Positions 1-8,393 of a stretch of DNA of 64,000 bases are shown here, in pieces; within the stretch, counting starts at the first letter, position 1; each line of letters starts with the position of its first letter. Below the pieces are notes generated by a model that searched no databases, was not told the origin of the DNA, and was given only the letters and a program-made list of their open reading frames with translations. The stretch covers positions 744,001 to 808,000 of the forward strand of contig CAZCYV010000001.1 in the NCBI GenBank assembly GCA_964503145.1, read 5' to 3'. Position numbers and translations under genes: made by a program. This stretch comes from RBG-16-57-11 sp964503145 (GTDB taxonomy: Bacteria; Chloroflexota; Anaerolineae; Anaerolineales; UBA4823).

Positions 1-2
1 CG

Positions 3-1166
3 CCGATGGACGCAGAAGCCACAAGCGCAGAGCATCACCTCCACCCTGGCGATGCGCCTGGCCCAGATGAGCACGCGCACCGCAGCTTGAGCGAAATCCT
101 GGCGCTGATCGATAGCAGTCCGCTGTCGGAACGGGTGAAAGACAGGGCAAAGCGCATCTTCACCCGCCTGGGAGAGGCTGAAAGCCAGGTGCACGGCGCG
201 CCGCTGGAGCGAGTGCATTTTCACGAAGTGGGCGGGGTGGACGCAATCATCGACATTGTCGGCTCGGCGATCGCCCTGGAGTTGCTGGGGGTGGAGGCGA
301 TCTACGCCTCGCCGCTGCACCTGGGGTCGGGCTTTGTGCGCAGCCAGCACGGCCTGCTGCCCGTCCCGGCGCCGGCGACGGCGCGGCTGATCGTAGGCGT
401 CCCGGTCTATACCAGCGAAGCGCGCGGCGAGCTGGTGACGCCCACCGGCGCGGCGATCCTGACCAGCCTGGCCAACGGCTATGGCCCCATGCCGCCGATG
501 ACCCTCCACGCCGTCGGCTATGGGGCTGGCAAGCGGGAACGCCAATTCCCCAACACGCTGCGGGTCTTCCTGGGCGAGATTAGCGACGAACCGGCGGGCA
601 TATCGCCCGCTGCAGCCCAGGCGCTGACCGCCCCGGCCGGCGGCCCGTCGCGGGAGCCCTTCCCCGAACAGCATCAGACTCCGGTGGGGCCAGGCGGCTA
701 CCACGAAAGCCCGGCGCTGGTGCTGGAGGCCAGCCTGGACGATATGGAACCGGAGCTTTTCGAGGCCCTGACGGAAAAGCTGCTGGACGCCGGCGCGCTG
801 GATGTGCTGCTCATCCCAGTGCAAATGAAGAAAGGCCGCCCGGGGCAGATCCTGCATGTGCTGGCTTACCCGACCTCGCTGGACGAGTTGCTGCGCATCA
901 TCTTCACCGAGTCGACCTCGATCGGCGTGCGCAGCTACCCGGTGACCAAGCATATGCTGCAACGCGAGATCGCCGCCGTGCAGACGCCGTACGGGACGGT
1001 GCGCGTCAAGCTGGCGCGGCTGGGCGACAGGATCGTCAACCTCAAGCCGGAGTACGAGGATTGCCGTGAACTGGCGCGCAGGCTGAACCTGCCCTTGAAG
1101 GATGTATTGGCGGCGGCGCGCCGGTCTGCCTGGCAGGCCCTCGACGCGGGGCGCTTTGGCTCTTGA
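3..1166 (+). CDS. larC: Nickel-pincer cofactor biosynthesis protein LarC (5' partial)
   Basis: LarC inserts nickel into the pyridinium dithiolate cofactor of lactate racemase-type enzymes and acts in the cytosol. The visible part carries the family motif HFHEVGGVDAIIDIVGSA (about residue 71), then PVPAPATARLI and GELVTPTGAA, and a C-terminal half beginning near ASLDDMEPELFEALTEKLL. The N-terminal block of the family (a FDCFSGISGDM-like stretch) is absent and the frame is open to the window edge, so the gene starts outside. The His-rich stretch near residues 11-25 (EHHLHPGDAP, DEHAH) is a common low-complexity metal-binding-like insert in LarC. The XdhC-like gene follows 53 nt downstream. No LarA, LarB or LarE is in view, so the client enzyme is unknown. 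Confidence 0.9.
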   Translation, partial: PMDAEATSAEHHLHPGDAPGPDEHAHRSLSEILALIDSSPLSERVKDRAKRIFTRLGEAESQVHGAPLERVHFHEVGGVDAIIDIVGSAIALELLGVEAIYASPLHLGSGFVRSQHGLLPVPAPATARLIVGVPVYTSEARGELVTPTGAAILTSLANGYGPMPPMTLHAVGYGAGKRERQFPNTLRVFLGEISDEPAGISPAAAQALTAPAGGPSREPFPEQHQTPVGPGGYHESPALVLEASLDDMEPELFEALTEKLLDAGALDVLLIPVQMKKGRPGQILHVLAYPTSLDELLRIIFTESTSIGVRSYPVTKHMLQREIAAVQTPYGTVRVKLARLGDRIVNLKPEYEDCRELARRLNLPLKDVLAAARRSAWQALDAGRFGS

Positions 1167-1219
1167 GGGGTCTCTTTAGAGCGACGCGGCCAGGATCAAT
1201 CGCCAGAGAAGAAGCGGCA

Positions 1220-2293
1220 ATGCGCGAGATTATCCAAGAGATCGACCGCTGGCTGGAACAAGGACAGAGCATCGCCCTGGCAACGGTGGTGCAGACCTGG
1301 GGCTCATCGCCGCGGCGGGTCGGCGCCAAAATGGCCGTCACTCCTGCCGGGCAGATCGCCGGTTCGGTCAGCGGGGGGTGTGTGGAGGGCGCGGTCGTGG
1401 AAGCGGCCTTCGAGGTGCTGAAGAGCGGGCAGCCGCAGTTGCTGCACTTCGGCGTTTCGGACGAGACTGCCTGGGAGGTGGGGCTGGCCTGCGGCGGACA
1501 GATCGCTGTCTTTGTCAACCTGCTGGAGGCGGGATTCTACCAGATGTTGCGCAACATCCTGGCGCAGGAAGGCGCCTTTGCCGTGGTCACCCTGCTGCGT
1601 GGGGCGGCGCAATGGGTCGGTCAGAGCCTGATTATGCGGTCGGATGGGGAGCTGATGGGCAACCTGCCGCCCGAGGTTACGCCCTTCGCTGTGCAGGCGG
1701 CGCTGCGAGCGTTGGAGACAGGTCGCTCGGAGCGTATAGAAATCCCCGCAGGCGAAGTCTTCTGCGAGGTTTACCAGTCGGCGCCCACGCTGGTGATGGT
1801 CGGCGGGGTGCACATCGCCATCGCTCTGGCGGCGCTGGCCAGGACCCTCGGCTACCAGACCGTCGTGATCGACCCCCGTCGCGCCTTTGGAAGCCCGGAG
1901 CGCTTTGCACACGCCGACCGCCTGATCCAGGCCTGGCCGGACGAGGCGCTGACGCAGATCGAGATCACCCCCAACACCGCCATCGTGATGCTCACCCACG
2001 ACCCCAAGCTGGACGACCCGGCGCTGAAGATCGCCCTGCCCAGCCCGGCGTTTTACGTCGGGGCGCTGGGCAGCCGCAAGACCCAACAGGCGCGGCGGGA
2101 GCGGTTGCTGGCGGCAGGCGCGGACCCGGCCCTGCTGGCGCGGCTACACGGCCCGATCGGCCTGGACATCGGCGCGCAAACCCCGGAGGAGATCGCCCTG
2201 GCTATCCTGGCGGAAGTGACGGCGGCGCGCAACCGTGAAGCGGCCCCGCAGCGGATGGATGCCGCTGCACAGGGTAGCGACGCTGACGATTAG
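1220..2293 (+). CDS. XdhC/CoxI family molybdoenzyme maturation factor
   Basis: Members of this family bind molybdenum cofactor and help sulfurate or insert it into xanthine dehydrogenase or CO dehydrogenase-like enzymes. Visible features are the N-terminal XdhC_CoxI block (ATVVQTWGSSPRRVGAKM, then GSVSGGCVEGAVVEAA) and a C-terminal NAD-binding-like Rossmann half (LVMVGGVHIAIALAALA). The YVGALGSRKTQQARRERL motif near the end is typical. The frame is open upstream to a TTG inside the larC stop, but the ATG chosen here begins the conserved MREI region. No molybdenum hydroxylase subunits lie next to it, so its client is elsewhere. Length, about 357 aa, is normal for the two-domain form. Confidence 0.88.
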   Translation: MREIIQEIDRWLEQGQSIALATVVQTWGSSPRRVGAKMAVTPAGQIAGSVSGGCVEGAVVEAAFEVLKSGQPQLLHFGVSDETAWEVGLACGGQIAVFVNLLEAGFYQMLRNILAQEGAFAVVTLLRGAAQWVGQSLIMRSDGELMGNLPPEVTPFAVQAALRALETGRSERIEIPAGEVFCEVYQSAPTLVMVGGVHIAIALAALARTLGYQTVVIDPRRAFGSPERFAHADRLIQAWPDEALTQIEITPNTAIVMLTHDPKLDDPALKIALPSPAFYVGALGSRKTQQARRERLLAAGADPALLARLHGPIGLDIGAQTPEEIALAILAEVTAARNREAAPQRMDAAAQGSDADD

Positions 2294-2308
2294 CAGTATA
2301 ATTCGGGC

Positions 2309-2590
2309 ATGCCCGAAGCGCCCCCCAATTCAGAACCGCCGCTCAGCCTGCCGCAACTGCTGTGGCGCATATTCAAGGCAGTCCTGCTGTGGCTGCTGGT
2401 CAACCTGCTCACCTTTTTCGTGGTGTCTTTCGTCGCCTTTAGCCTGTTGAGCGCCGCCGGCCTGACGATAGCCGACGATGCCTTCACCCTGGCGGTCGCC
2501 TGCGCCATCCCTGCGGCGCTGATGGTGAGCAGCCTGGTCGCCGGGCGCCGGCTGCTCCGCCTGGCATGGCGGCGCTACCGCGGCGGATAA
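2309..2590 (+). CDS. Small two-helix membrane protein, unknown function
   Basis: A 93-residue protein starting 15 nt after the XdhC-like gene. It has a Pro/Ser-rich N-terminal tail, a first hydrophobic helix at about residues 20-48 (LLWLLVNLLTFFVVSFVAF region), a second at about 57-78, and a basic C-terminus (RRLLRLAWRRYRGG) suggesting a cytoplasmic tail. I recognise no family. It is short and tightly spaced within the + run, which argues for co-transcription with its neighbours. Confidence 0.6.
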   Translation: MPEAPPNSEPPLSLPQLLWRIFKAVLLWLLVNLLTFFVVSFVAFSLLSAAGLTIADDAFTLAVACAIPAALMVSSLVAGRRLLRLAWRRYRGG

Positions 2591-2613
2591 TCTCTCGTTT
2601 AGGAGGCTTCACC

Positions 2614-3795
2614 ATGCCGACTCTGAGCATCGATGACGCATATCTCATCCAAACCCTTTCCGATCTGGTGGCGATCAATTCGATCAACGCTTCCCTGGTC
2701 GCCGATGGGCCGGGCGAAGCCCAGATTGGCGCCTACCTGGCCGAGGCAATGCAGGCGCTGGGCCTGGAAGTCCAGGTGGATGAGATTGCGCCCGGACGGG
2801 TAAACGTGGTCGGCAGACGGCCAGGGCGCGGCGGTGGCAAGACATTAATGTGGAACGCGCACATGGATACGGTGGGGTTGAACGGCATGGAGCAACCCTT
2901 CACCCCAGTGATTCGAGCCGGCCGACTGTACGGGCGCGGCAGCCAGGACATGAAGGGCAGCCTGGCGGCCATGCTGGCCGCGGTGCAGGCGCTGAACCGC
3001 GCCGGAATCGAACTGGAGGGCGATCTACTCCTGGCGGCGGTAGCCGACGAGGAGTACGCCAGCCTGGGCAGCGATCATCTGGTGCAGCGCTACCGCGCCG
3101 ACGCAGCCATCGTGACCGAGCCGACCGACCTGAAGCTGGCGCTGGCGCATCGCGGCTTCGCCGGTTTCGAAGTGGAGACCATCGGCAGAGCGGCGCATGG
3201 CAGCCGCTACCAGGAGGGCATCGACGCCATCCTGCTGATGGGGCGCTTCCTGGGCGAACTGAACACGCTGGAGCAGGAATTGCTGAAGCGCCCGCCCCAT
3301 CCCCTGGTCGGCCCGCCCTCGTTGCACGCCTCGATCATCCGCGGTGGGACGGAGATGAGCACCTACCCTGCAAGCTGCTACCTGATGATCGAGCGGCGCA
3401 CCATCCCTGGCGAGACGGTGGAGCAGGCCGAACAGGAGTTGCGCCGCCTCCTGGAGCGGTGCGCCCAGCCCGAGCCGCGCTTTCGCGCCGAACTGAAGAC
3501 GCTGATCCACCGTCCGCCCTTCGTGGTCGAGGCGCAGGAGGAGATCGTGCAGGCGATTTCGAGCGTCATGCAAGCGCACTTGGGAGAAGCTCCCCAGCCT
3601 TGCGGCGTCTCCTTCTGGACCGACGCGGCGATCCTGGCACAGGCGGGCATCCCCTCGGTGCTGCTTGGGCCGGTTGGGCAGGGGCTGCACTCCGCCGAGG
3701 AGTGGGTCGATCTGGAGTCATGCGTGAGGCTGGCGGAAATCCTGGCCCAGAGCGCCATTCGCTTCTGCAGCGGCCGCGCCGGAGGGGTCGAATGA
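2614..3795 (+). CDS. M20 family metallopeptidase (ArgE/DapE-type deacylase)
   Basis: A zinc-dependent amidohydrolase fold of the ArgE/DapE/carboxypeptidase G2 type. Metal-binding motifs are visible: WNAHMDTV (His and catalytic Asp, about residue 90), YGRGSQDMKGSLAAML (bridging Asp), the ADEEYASLGS pair of Glu, and a late His in GQGLHSAEEWVD. A dimerisation-domain insert lies between, around RGFAGFEVETIGRAAHGSRY. The ATG is chosen because AGGAGG sits 7 nt upstream and the open frame before it overlaps the previous gene. Substrate cannot be told from sequence; N-acyl amino acids or small peptides are typical. The stop overlaps the start of the HAD gene (ATGA), implying translational coupling. 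Confidence 0.88.
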   Translation: MPTLSIDDAYLIQTLSDLVAINSINASLVADGPGEAQIGAYLAEAMQALGLEVQVDEIAPGRVNVVGRRPGRGGGKTLMWNAHMDTVGLNGMEQPFTPVIRAGRLYGRGSQDMKGSLAAMLAAVQALNRAGIELEGDLLLAAVADEEYASLGSDHLVQRYRADAAIVTEPTDLKLALAHRGFAGFEVETIGRAAHGSRYQEGIDAILLMGRFLGELNTLEQELLKRPPHPLVGPPSLHASIIRGGTEMSTYPASCYLMIERRTIPGETVEQAEQELRRLLERCAQPEPRFRAELKTLIHRPPFVVEAQEEIVQAISSVMQAHLGEAPQPCGVSFWTDAAILAQAGIPSVLLGPVGQGLHSAEEWVDLESCVRLAEILAQSAIRFCSGRAGGVE

Positions 3796-4514
3796 GCCGG
3801 ATGGACGACCTGCAGGTGATTGCCTTCGACGCCGACGACACGCTGTGGGATAACGAATATCTTTACACCCAGGCCAAAGAGAAGTTCATCCGCCTGCTCT
3901 CCGAATGCCATGAACCGGAGGAATGCGCGCGGCGGCTGGACGAGATCGAGATGGAGAATGTGCGCCATTACGGCTACGGGATCAAGAGCTTCATCCTGTC
4001 GATGATCGAAGCGGCGCTGGAGCTGACCGAGGGCCGCGTGGCTGCGGAGAAGATCGCCGCCATCCTGAGCTTCGCCCGCGAGATGCTCTCCGCCGAAGTA
4101 CGCCTGATCGACGGTGTGGGCGAAACCCTGGCCTCCCTGTCGCAGAGTTACCCACTGATGCTGATCACCAAGGGCGACCCTGCGGAGCAGATGCGCAAGA
4201 TCGAGGATTCGGGCCTGGGGGTATATTTCCGCTGGGTGGAGGTGGTGGCCGATAAATCGCCCGCGGTTTACCGCGCCATCCTGGAGCGCTACGGCATCCC
4301 GCCGCAGCGCTTCTTGATGGTGGGCAATTCGCTGCGCTCCGATATCCTGCCGGTGCTGCAGATCGGCGGGCGCGCAGTGCTGGTGCCCTACGCCAACACC
4401 TGGGCGCACGAGATGGACGTAGGGGAGATTGTGCATCCGATCGACACTTTACAACGGCTGAGCCAGCTTCCCGATTATCTGCAAGGACGGGCGACTACGC
4501 CTTCCCATAGCTAA
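3792..4514 (+). CDS. HAD family hydrolase (phosphatase-like)
   Basis: A 240-aa haloacid dehalogenase-superfamily protein. Motif I is FDADDTLW near residue 11 (nucleophilic Asp and general acid Asp). Motif II is the Thr in LMLITKGD, the motif III Lys is in VVADKSPAVY, and motif IV is the FLMVGNSLRSDILP block. The cap region between motifs I and II is alpha-helical and of the C1 type. The HAD fold mostly hydrolyses small phosphorylated metabolites; the substrate here is unknown. The ATG overlaps the stop of the M20 peptidase by four bases. It is the last gene of the run; an AT-rich region with a promoter for the next gene follows. Confidence 0.85.
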   Translation: MSRMDDLQVIAFDADDTLWDNEYLYTQAKEKFIRLLSECHEPEECARRLDEIEMENVRHYGYGIKSFILSMIEAALELTEGRVAAEKIAAILSFAREMLSAEVRLIDGVGETLASLSQSYPLMLITKGDPAEQMRKIEDSGLGVYFRWVEVVADKSPAVYRAILERYGIPPQRFLMVGNSLRSDILPVLQIGGRAVLVPYANTWAHEMDVGEIVHPIDTLQRLSQLPDYLQGRATTPSHS

Positions 4515-4587
4515 ACGCATCGTTACAACCTCCAATCCGGCATAAATATTGCATAAGAACGGCATATAGAACCTGTAAATAGGCCGC

Positions 4588-4616
4588 TGGACAGGCGAAT
4601 CTATTTATGTTATATT
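4588..4616 (+). promoter_or_regulatory. Sigma-70-like promoter for the structured leader and secreted protein
   Basis: TGGACA and TATATT are separated by exactly 17 nt in an AT-rich stretch within a GC-rich genome. Transcription would start near 4623, only a few bases before the first arm of the structured leader, and read into the secreted protein gene. Confidence 0.7.
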
Positions 4617-4631
4617 AATGTCAATTTCACG

Positions 4632-4785
4632 GCTGCACACATCATTCGGAGGCGTAGATCCAGAGGCCGGAACTGGTCGCTTATCCTGTCGAGCAAGGCC
4701 GACAAGGGGAGGTCTCTGGGGAGCCAGTAGCGAAACCGGCCAACTGCGCCGGTTTCTGTGCTGTATCCGGGTTGCAGTGTGCAGC
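4632..4785 (+). ncRNA. Structured 5' leader, candidate cis-regulatory RNA
   Basis: The leader folds on paper into a closed multi-branch element. A 9-bp closing stem pairs GCTGCACAC (4632-4640) with GTGTGCAGC (4777-4785). Inside are a 9-bp stem, CCAGAGGCC (4660-4668) with GGTCTCTGG (4711-4719), that carries an inner 5-bp hairpin (4687-4691/4700-4704), an 8-bp hairpin, AAACCGGC/GCCGGTTT (4733-4740/4748-4755, 7-nt loop), and a short 4-bp stem (4762-4765/4773-4776) stacked next to the closing stem. It matches no riboswitch consensus I can recall (c-di-GMP-I, c-di-AMP, cobalamin, Moco were considered). It ends 39 nt before the start codon, so control of translation or transcription is possible. 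The fold is hand-derived. Confidence 0.5.
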
Positions 4786-4824
4786 GCCGGGTGAGTGATC
4801 CATTCTGTCTGACAGGAGGCTTAT

Positions 4825-6759
4825 ATGAATCGCATCCGATCGATGATCTGGCTGGCTGCCCTGCTGCTGGTTGCAATCACGACTGCGCTGGCGGGCAGCC
4901 TGGGCGCCAAAGCTTTGGGGGCGGTGATCGGCGAACCCGTGATCGACGAAACCACCTCTGGAAACTGGATCGGCAAATATGGGGCCTGCGGCTACGTGCT
5001 TGGGGGGGCCATTTCGCCTTTCGGCTGCGCTGCGCCGGTGCTTCCGGGCGTGGATCGCAGCCTGCCGCCCAGCTTCCCCTACTGCGAAGGCGGAGCCAGC
5101 GCCAGCTATCGCGGCGGCGGCTCTCAGGAGCTGGTCGATCTCTTCGACCTGGATGTGAACGGCGACGGCAGCCGCGATGTGACCTATTTCCCATACGCCG
5201 GTTGTCCAAAGTCTTTGGCGGGGGTGCTGCGCAACCCGGATGGCGGATGCTCCACGGTCAGCGCGGCGTTGGCCGCCGGAGAGGGAACCTGTTCTGCCTT
5301 ACCCTTGCGCTATCAGGTCGCCGACTTGCCCGCTGGGGCGTATCAGGTGGCGGTTTACGTGCTGGATGGCGATGGCTCCGGCGGCGCGCAGGAGGTCCGC
5401 CTGTGCATCGCCGGGGAATGCGCCGCGGCGGCGGTGAGCGACGCTGCGGGCGGTATCTACCAGCGCTTCCTGGTGAACCTGGCCGCAGGCGAGAGGCTCG
5501 AATTCAGCCATGCGCCGGGGGCCGGCAACCCCAGCGGCAGGGCGATCGTACAAGGGGTGTTCTTCGACCCACAGCCAGGTGGTTCGAGCTGCACCGGCAA
5601 GGTCTGCGCCGCTGATCAAGATACAACCACCCGCGGCGCGTGGACTTCGGCGTTCAGCCAGTCCCCACTGTGGGAGGGTCAGCGGACCTACGGCAGTCTG
5701 GGTTACATCCTGTTCAACCGCCAGAACCCGGTCAACCAGCCGGACGTATGCACAGATATTGCCAGCCACACCTTGACTGGTGGCTTCGCCAGTCCTGTTC
5801 GGGTGGACCCACTGAATGGAGCGAATGTGCAATGGGATACCGGCGATCCGCCCAGCGTCGACCGGGCGATGGCCTGGGTGTGGAGCACCGAAGGCGACAA
5901 CCGCGCCTTGCAGAACCCCAACCCGGCGATCACCGTGCGCCGGGCGACGACCTGGACGGACGGCGGCGAGCGCTTTGCTCCGCAGGACGACGGCGACCTT
6001 TACGTGGATATCTCCAGCCAGCAGGCGGGCGTCTTCCAACTCAGCGTGTACGCGGTGGATTACGACGGCCCCTCGCCCGAGTGCGGCGCGTTGCGCAGCC
6101 AGGCCTACCACCTGTACGATTTCCACACCACCCAGGAGCTGGCCCCGGCCGTGGAGTTGAATGGGTTCACCCGCGGCAAATATGTGCGCTGGACGCTGAG
6201 CGGGCCGTTCAAGGTCACCTTGCGCGTGGACGCCACCCATGCCTGCAACAATGATCCCAGCGCCGATAATGCCATCGCCTCGGGCATCTTCATCGACCCC
6301 GCCCCGGGCTACAATTGCCAGGGACAGACTTTGGGCTGCACGCGCACGCGTGGCTACTGGCGCACCCGCAGCGAACATGGCCCCCAACCCTTCGACTCGG
6401 GGTGGAACGCCATTCGGGGATTGGATGTAAACGGTAAACCGACCCAGGGTTCGAACGTCGAGTTTCTGGACACCGGGCGTTCCTATTACCAGATGATCTG
6501 GCCGAAGGCCAAACCGACGGATGCTTACGCCATCCTGGCGGGAGAATACATCGCCGCCGAACTCAACGCGCTCAACGGCGCCTATATGCCCGCCGAAGTG
6601 CAGGCCGCCTTCGACCAGGCGCGCCAGTTGCTGGTGAAATACCAGTACACGCGCAAGATCAAGGTGCGCAGCGCGGATTTCAACCTTGCCTTGAAGCTGG
6701 TCAAGGTGCTGAGCGCCTATAACGCTGGGCGGATCGGGCCGGGCGCCTGCCCAAAATAG
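4825..6759 (+). CDS. Secreted two-domain Cys-rich protein, unknown function
   Basis: A 644-aa exported protein. An N-terminal signal peptide (basic MNRIR, hydrophobic core to about residue 32) precedes two diverged copies of one beta-rich domain of about 220 aa. The copies start at DETTSGNWIGKYG (about 39) and DTTTRGAWTSAF (about 266) and both end in a G-(I/V)F-(F/I)DP(Q/A)PG motif followed by Cys. Multiple paired Cys suggest disulfides. A C-terminal module (after CTRTRGYWRTRSEHGP, about 508-644) is mostly helical. No LPXTG, PEP-CTERM or C-terminal TM anchor is seen. AGGAGG lies 8 nt before the ATG. The gene has its own promoter and structured leader and is closed by a terminator. Function is unknown; an extracellular structural or adhesive role is only a guess. 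Confidence 0.7.
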   Translation: MNRIRSMIWLAALLLVAITTALAGSLGAKALGAVIGEPVIDETTSGNWIGKYGACGYVLGGAISPFGCAAPVLPGVDRSLPPSFPYCEGGASASYRGGGSQELVDLFDLDVNGDGSRDVTYFPYAGCPKSLAGVLRNPDGGCSTVSAALAAGEGTCSALPLRYQVADLPAGAYQVAVYVLDGDGSGGAQEVRLCIAGECAAAAVSDAAGGIYQRFLVNLAAGERLEFSHAPGAGNPSGRAIVQGVFFDPQPGGSSCTGKVCAADQDTTTRGAWTSAFSQSPLWEGQRTYGSLGYILFNRQNPVNQPDVCTDIASHTLTGGFASPVRVDPLNGANVQWDTGDPPSVDRAMAWVWSTEGDNRALQNPNPAITVRRATTWTDGGERFAPQDDGDLYVDISSQQAGVFQLSVYAVDYDGPSPECGALRSQAYHLYDFHTTQELAPAVELNGFTRGKYVRWTLSGPFKVTLRVDATHACNNDPSADNAIASGIFIDPAPGYNCQGQTLGCTRTRGYWRTRSEHGPQPFDSGWNAIRGLDVNGKPTQGSNVEFLDTGRSYYQMIWPKAKPTDAYAILAGEYIAAELNALNGAYMPAEVQAAFDQARQLLVKYQYTRKIKVRSADFNLALKLVKVLSAYNAGRIGPGACPK

Positions 6760-6793
6760 GGTTACACCGCGCCACCTTGCTAAACCCCGAAAT

Positions 6794-6823
6794 AAAAAAC
6801 ACTGCCGGCCGGCAGTGTTTTTT
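6794..6823. terminator. Bidirectional intrinsic terminator
   Basis: A perfect 18-nt palindrome (6800-6817, GC-rich core CTGCCGGCCGGCAG) is flanked by A6 on the left and T6 on the right, so it makes a hairpin plus U-tract on either strand. It ends the secreted protein gene on + and the convergent lipoprotein gene on -. Confidence 0.93.
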
Positions 6824-6848
6824 CATTGATCCTGACGCGAGAGCCAGC

Positions 6849-7463
6849 TTAAGGCCGCTGGACGAGGCCGCTCTTGGGCACCGCTCGCCACTTGATCTGG
6901 TGATTTCCGCAACCCCTGTAGCGCAGGTCAAGAAGTCCTTCGATCACCACCGGTGAAACGACAGTCCCGTGAAGCTCGAAGGTGATATCGCTCTGCGAGT
7001 AAGTCATGGTGAAGCCATTTTCGTTCAGCGGCAGAAGCACATCATAGCGGGCATTCAGTTCACACTCGTCGCGGCCTTCCCATAAGATCCCCACATCGAA
7101 GATATAAGCCTGCCCATCCATGAGGCGGACGAAGAAATCCAGCAACAATTTCTCGCCGCCGCCATGCCACAGGCCTACCTGGGGCGGATTTGGGGTCGGC
7201 GTGTGTCCTGGGGTCGTAGGGATGGCGCTAGGGGGAGGTGTGAACGCCGGCGGCAAAGTCGGCGCGGTCGGGCTCGGCGTTATAGGCAGTGTTGGCGTCA
7301 CAGTGGGCAGCATCTGGGTGGCGCTGGGCTGAGGAGAGGCGGGCGTTCCAGAAGGTGCGCGCAGCGTGTCCACAGGTTGGGGCGTGGAGGCCGCCCTACC
7401 GCACCCCGCCAGCAGAAACCCTGAGAGCAACACCAGAAAGGCAACCTGTGGGGGCGCTATCAT
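6849..7463 (-). CDS. Lipoprotein with Pro/Thr-rich linker, unknown function
   Basis: A 204-aa protein with a type II signal peptide: hydrophobic core then lipobox LLAGC (Cys about residue 21). A Pro/Thr/Ser linker of about 65 residues follows (repeated TPT/PSP runs), then a globular C-terminal domain (about residues 93-204) rich in beta-strand-like alternation, with three Cys. GGAGGT precedes the ATG by a few bases. It is convergent with the secreted protein gene and shares its terminator. The domain family is not recognised; similar lipoproteins with low-complexity linkers display a small domain outside the membrane. Confidence 0.7.
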   Translation of the reverse strand: MIAPPQVAFLVLLSGFLLAGCGRAASTPQPVDTLRAPSGTPASPQPSATQMLPTVTPTLPITPSPTAPTLPPAFTPPPSAIPTTPGHTPTPNPPQVGLWHGGGEKLLLDFFVRLMDGQAYIFDVGILWEGRDECELNARYDVLLPLNENGFTMTYSQSDITFELHGTVVSPVVIEGLLDLRYRGCGNHQIKWRAVPKSGLVQRP

Positions 7464-7549
7464 CGCACTACCTCCAGATGGGAAATGTGAGCCACTCTGA
7501 TTATGTCACATTTTTGTCCCTTTGTCACCTGGCAATTCTCATAAAAGGG

Positions 7550-7581
7550 ACAGGCCTGCCGGAAATGCCTGGCAGGCCTGT
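7550..7581 (-). terminator. Hairpin downstream of the OB-like exported protein gene
   Basis: An 11-bp perfect inverted repeat (ACAGGCCTGCC/GGCAGGCCTGT) with a 10-nt loop lies just past the stop of the gene reading leftward. On the - strand it is followed by CCCTTTTATG, a weak U-tract, so this is a moderate terminator call; it may equally be an mRNA-end stabilising hairpin. Confidence 0.5.
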
Positions 7582-7613
7582 TGGTTTACAGGGCTAAGTT
7601 GCGATTCGAAAAT

Positions 7614-8270
7614 CTAGGGAGTCTTCGGCCCTCCAGCCCACATCGGGCGACCATTGGTCGCATCGCGCAGCACATACGTCTGCCCGGTAGCGTCCAGGGT
7701 GATCGTGCTGGCGGCGAAGGAACCGGCGGTTTCATAGAAACCGGTCAGGGTGACCACATCGCCATCCTTGAGTGAAATCCCCAACTCGGATGAAAAGCGC
7801 GGGTTGCCCAGTTGCACCGCCACGCTCTGCCCGTCGTCGGTGGTCAGGGTGAAGTTCGGAGCAGCGAAATTGCTGACCACACCGTGCAGGGTGATGATTT
7901 CATTGGCGGCCGCCTGGGGGTTGGAGACGCCAGTTTGCGCGCCTGCGCCCTGTCCCTGGGTTTGACCGCGCCCACGGCCGCCCTGACCGTAGCGATTGCC
8001 CTGACCACCGCCCTGGCCTGCTCCATTGTTCTGCCAAACCCCGCTTTGGGCAGCTGCGCCAGGCTGCGCCGCCTGGCGATATCCGCTCGCGCCAGCCTGC
8101 GCTCCCCTGCCTACATTGGTCGCCCCGACCTGTGGGTTACCCAACTGGGCGACGCTCTCTGCGCCAACGGCATCCCGGGCAACCGAACCGGCGAACACAT
8201 TGTAGGCGCTAACCCCTACCGCCGCCACGATCACCACCCCCAGACCAATGATCAAAATCCTCTTGAACAT
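7614..8270 (-). CDS. Membrane-anchored exported protein with Gly/Gln-rich linker and small beta domain
   Basis: A 218-aa protein. The ATG is chosen because GGAGGTCGAG sits immediately upstream and it opens a clean signal-anchor (MFKRILIIGLGVVIVAAVGV). A low-complexity Gly/Gln/Ala/Asn linker of about 75 residues follows (GQGGGQGNRYGQGGRGRG type). The last 90 residues form a small beta domain with a HGVVSNF ... VTLTGFY pattern like OB-fold DUF5666-type domains. The C-terminus MWAGG resembles small exported proteins that often accompany redox genes. It diverges from the cytochrome b operon across a region with a long inverted repeat. Function is unknown. Confidence 0.7.
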   Translation of the reverse strand: MFKRILIIGLGVVIVAAVGVSAYNVFAGSVARDAVGAESVAQLGNPQVGATNVGRGAQAGASGYRQAAQPGAAAQSGVWQNNGAGQGGGQGNRYGQGGRGRGQTQGQGAGAQTGVSNPQAAANEIITLHGVVSNFAAPNFTLTTDDGQSVAVQLGNPRFSSELGISLKDGDVVTLTGFYETAGSFAASTITLDATGQTYVLRDATNGRPMWAGGPKTP

Positions 8271-8393
8271 CTCGACCTCCTCTACTGAGCCTTTCTCAGA
8301 TGGTTGATTTTTGGGTTCGTTGCGCTGGAATTCATCCAACACGCTTGAAAATCAGTATAGCAAGGGGATATGAATAACCGATGCACAAGATAA

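Noticed and set aside
2850..3791. N-terminal extension of the HAD phosphatase frame through the peptidase gene
   Set aside because: The upstream frame is the low-complexity Arg/Gly/Ala-rich shadow of the M20 gene; the HAD fold starts right after the ATG at 3792.
4632..4785. Structured leader as a c-di-GMP-I, c-di-AMP, cobalamin or Moco riboswitch
   Set aside because: Stem layout can be drawn, but none of the conserved core sequences of these classes could be matched by eye.
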